Below are positions 62,890-64,000 of a stretch of 64,000 nt of DNA, piece by piece. Position 1 is the stretch's first letter; every line of letters starts with the position of its first letter. The stretch is from Prorocentrum cordatum (taxonomy: Eukaryota > Sar > Dinophyceae > Prorocentrales > Prorocentraceae): contig CAUYUJ010008591.1 in the NCBI GenBank assembly GCA_963575745.1, positions 405,788 through 469,787 on the forward strand. Reading direction: 5' to 3'. Both the position numbers and the translations under genes were made by a program. The notes below the pieces were generated by a model. It was not told the DNA's origin, searched no databases, and saw only the letters and a list, made by a program, of their open reading frames with translations.

Positions 62890-63645
62890 ATGGCCGCCCA
62901 TCGTGGCCGCCGACGCCGCGGCGGCCATGACAAGGGCCGCGGCGGCGTGACGCCGACTGTGAAACGCCGACAGTGCAGGGCGCGGGCGAGCCAGAGAAAG
63001 AAAGCGGCACTCTCGGAGCTCTCGGCGCTACTTGCAGAAGCGGTGCCAGCCCCGTGCTCGGGAGAATCTTGCAGGAACGTTGGCAGCGTTGCCATCTCCG
63101 AGCTCTCGGCGTCCGACTCGGTCTGGTGCGCCAGGTCTGTGTCACCTTGCTCGCCGCGCCCGAGGGCCAGGGCGCCGCGCCCCGCCGCAGCGCAGCGCGG
63201 CGCTCCACCGCGGCGCGGGGCACGCCGCTCGAGGTCAAGGACGCCGCGCTCCGCCGTCGCGATCGAGGCCCAGGACACCGAGGCATGCGAGCTCGCCCTC
63301 GAGCGCATGGAGGAGATGGATCTGCGGATGCGCGAGATGCAGCTGCGCAGGGCAGCGCGGGAGGAGAGGATGGACGCACTGGAGGACCAGCTCCAGCAGG
63401 CGAGGGCAATGCTGGGCGCGATGTGGCATGAGCGACAGGACGCACTAGACACGCACGACGCCACCGAGGCCAGAGCCGTCGATGTCGCCATAGAGGCATG
63501 CGAGGACTCGGTCATAGATCGCACCCGGCGACTGATTATGGCAGAGGTGCACTACAACGCCGTGGAGCGTATGATTCGGTATCGTACTCAGCATTCTCAG
63601 CCGACCGCGGTCGATGGCCCTGGCGACGACGCCGCCTGGCAGTGA
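62890..63645 (+). CDS. Hypothetical coiled-coil protein (251 aa)
   Basis: Starts at the ATG at 62890 and ends with TGA at 63643-63645. The N-terminal half is basic and low in order (RGRRRRGGHDKGRGG, RPRARAPRPAAAQRG). The C-terminal half is a long acidic/basic helix (ELALERMEEMDLRMREMQLR, EERMDALEDQLQQARAML), followed by VIDRTRRLIMAEVHYNAVER. The complementary strand is also open, but its serine/arginine composition looks like a shadow. The gene lies on the plus strand, opposite to all other recognised genes, and between two direct repeats 1.15 kb apart. No family recognised; it could be a non-autonomous element's ORF or a host gene. Confidence 0.5.
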   Translation: MAAHRGRRRRGGHDKGRGGVTPTVKRRQCRARASQRKKAALSELSALLAEAVPAPCSGESCRNVGSVAISELSASDSVWCARSVSPCSPRPRARAPRPAAAQRGAPPRRGARRSRSRTPRSAVAIEAQDTEACELALERMEEMDLRMREMQLRRAAREERMDALEDQLQQARAMLGAMWHERQDALDTHDATEARAVDVAIEACEDSVIDRTRRLIMAEVHYNAVERMIRYRTQHSQPTAVDGPGDDAAWQ

Positions 63646-63694
63646 GGGGCGCCCAGTTAGAGCGCATGTGTTCTTAGATTCCTTTTCAGGCGTT

Positions 63695-63744
63695 CACGCG
63701 CCAGGACTGGTCGCCGCGGGCCGCGGCTCCGCGTCTGGACGCGG
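63695..63744 (+). repeat. Direct repeat, right copy
   Basis: CACGCGCCAGGACTGGTCGC then GGCTCCGCGTCTGGACGCGG, matching 62542-62582 with a small insertion. After it come GCGCGAAGATAAG words (63917-64000) like those after the left copy. Confidence 0.75.
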
Positions 63745-64000
63745 TCCGAAAAATGAACAACAACAAACAATAGTGTTAAGCAATGTGTTCAAATATAAGA
63801 CCGTCGAATGCCAGGCAAGATAACTGGCGGTGCGTAGCGCGCGCGCCACTGCTCGCAAGTGCAAGCATTGCTTGGGTTAGGCACGAGCGCGCGCGCTCTC
63901 TGAACCCAACCGCGCGCGATAAGGAAGCGCGAAGATAGGAAGATAAGGAAGCGCGAAGATAAGAAGCGCGATGGTAAGAATCGCACAGATAAGGCAGCGC

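Noticed and set aside
62862-63524. Minus-strand serine-rich frame opposite the hypothetical gene
   Set aside because: It mirrors the plus-strand charged-helix ORF; its Ser/Arg/Ala composition is what antisense of Glu/Arg/Met/Leu codons gives.

Overview
The window looks like nuclear DNA of a dinoflagellate. The reasons are its high GC content, very low gene density, long runs of simple repeats, introns with a GC donor made from short transposon-like repeats, and a large retroelement with a methyltransferase-like tail of a kind reported from dinoflagellates. The species is not determined; this is inference from gene and intron style. Two 100-base assembly gaps lie inside simple repeats (15791-15890 and 59688-59787).

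Layout. 1-5.6 kb: repeats, no recognisable gene. 5.6-9.3 kb: a five-exon minus-strand gene for a DUF2828 / von Willebrand-A type protein whose introns contain short inverted-repeat elements. 9.3-22.9 kb: microsatellites and many copies of short terminal-inverted-repeat (TIR) families, with a few possible exons. 22.97-24.1 kb: an intronless minus-strand gene for a KDEL-receptor (ERD2) family membrane protein. 24.1-30.1 kb: minisatellites and palindromes. 30.1-43.3 kb: one large retroelement on the minus strand. In order of transcription it has a gag-like ORF with a RanBP2-type zinc finger, an RNase H-endonuclease ORF, a reverse transcriptase-zinc finger-methyltransferase-like ORF, and three or four further ORFs, followed by a tandemly duplicated 3' region. 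43.3-62.5 kb: mostly simple and degenerate tandem repeats with TIR elements. 62.5-63.75 kb: a plus-strand hypothetical coiled-coil gene between two direct repeats.

How it fits together. Only three units are confidently coding (DUF2828 gene, ERD2-like gene, retroelement) and all run on the minus strand, as expected for unidirectional dinoflagellate gene arrays. Nearly everything else is repeat. At least seven short TIR families (about 120-250 bp, here named A-J for reference) are scattered through the window. In the DUF2828 gene one intron is exactly one such element plus its 8-bp target-site duplication, and the two copies of that duplication supply the donor and acceptor. This is the signature of introner-type intron gain.

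The most unusual object is the retroelement. RNase H lies in front of the endonuclease instead of behind the reverse transcriptase. The endonuclease and reverse transcriptase frames are separated at an 11-base homopolymer. A cytosine-methyltransferase-like domain follows the reverse transcriptase. Further ORFs follow with stop-to-ATG spacers of 11 bases at two separate junctions.
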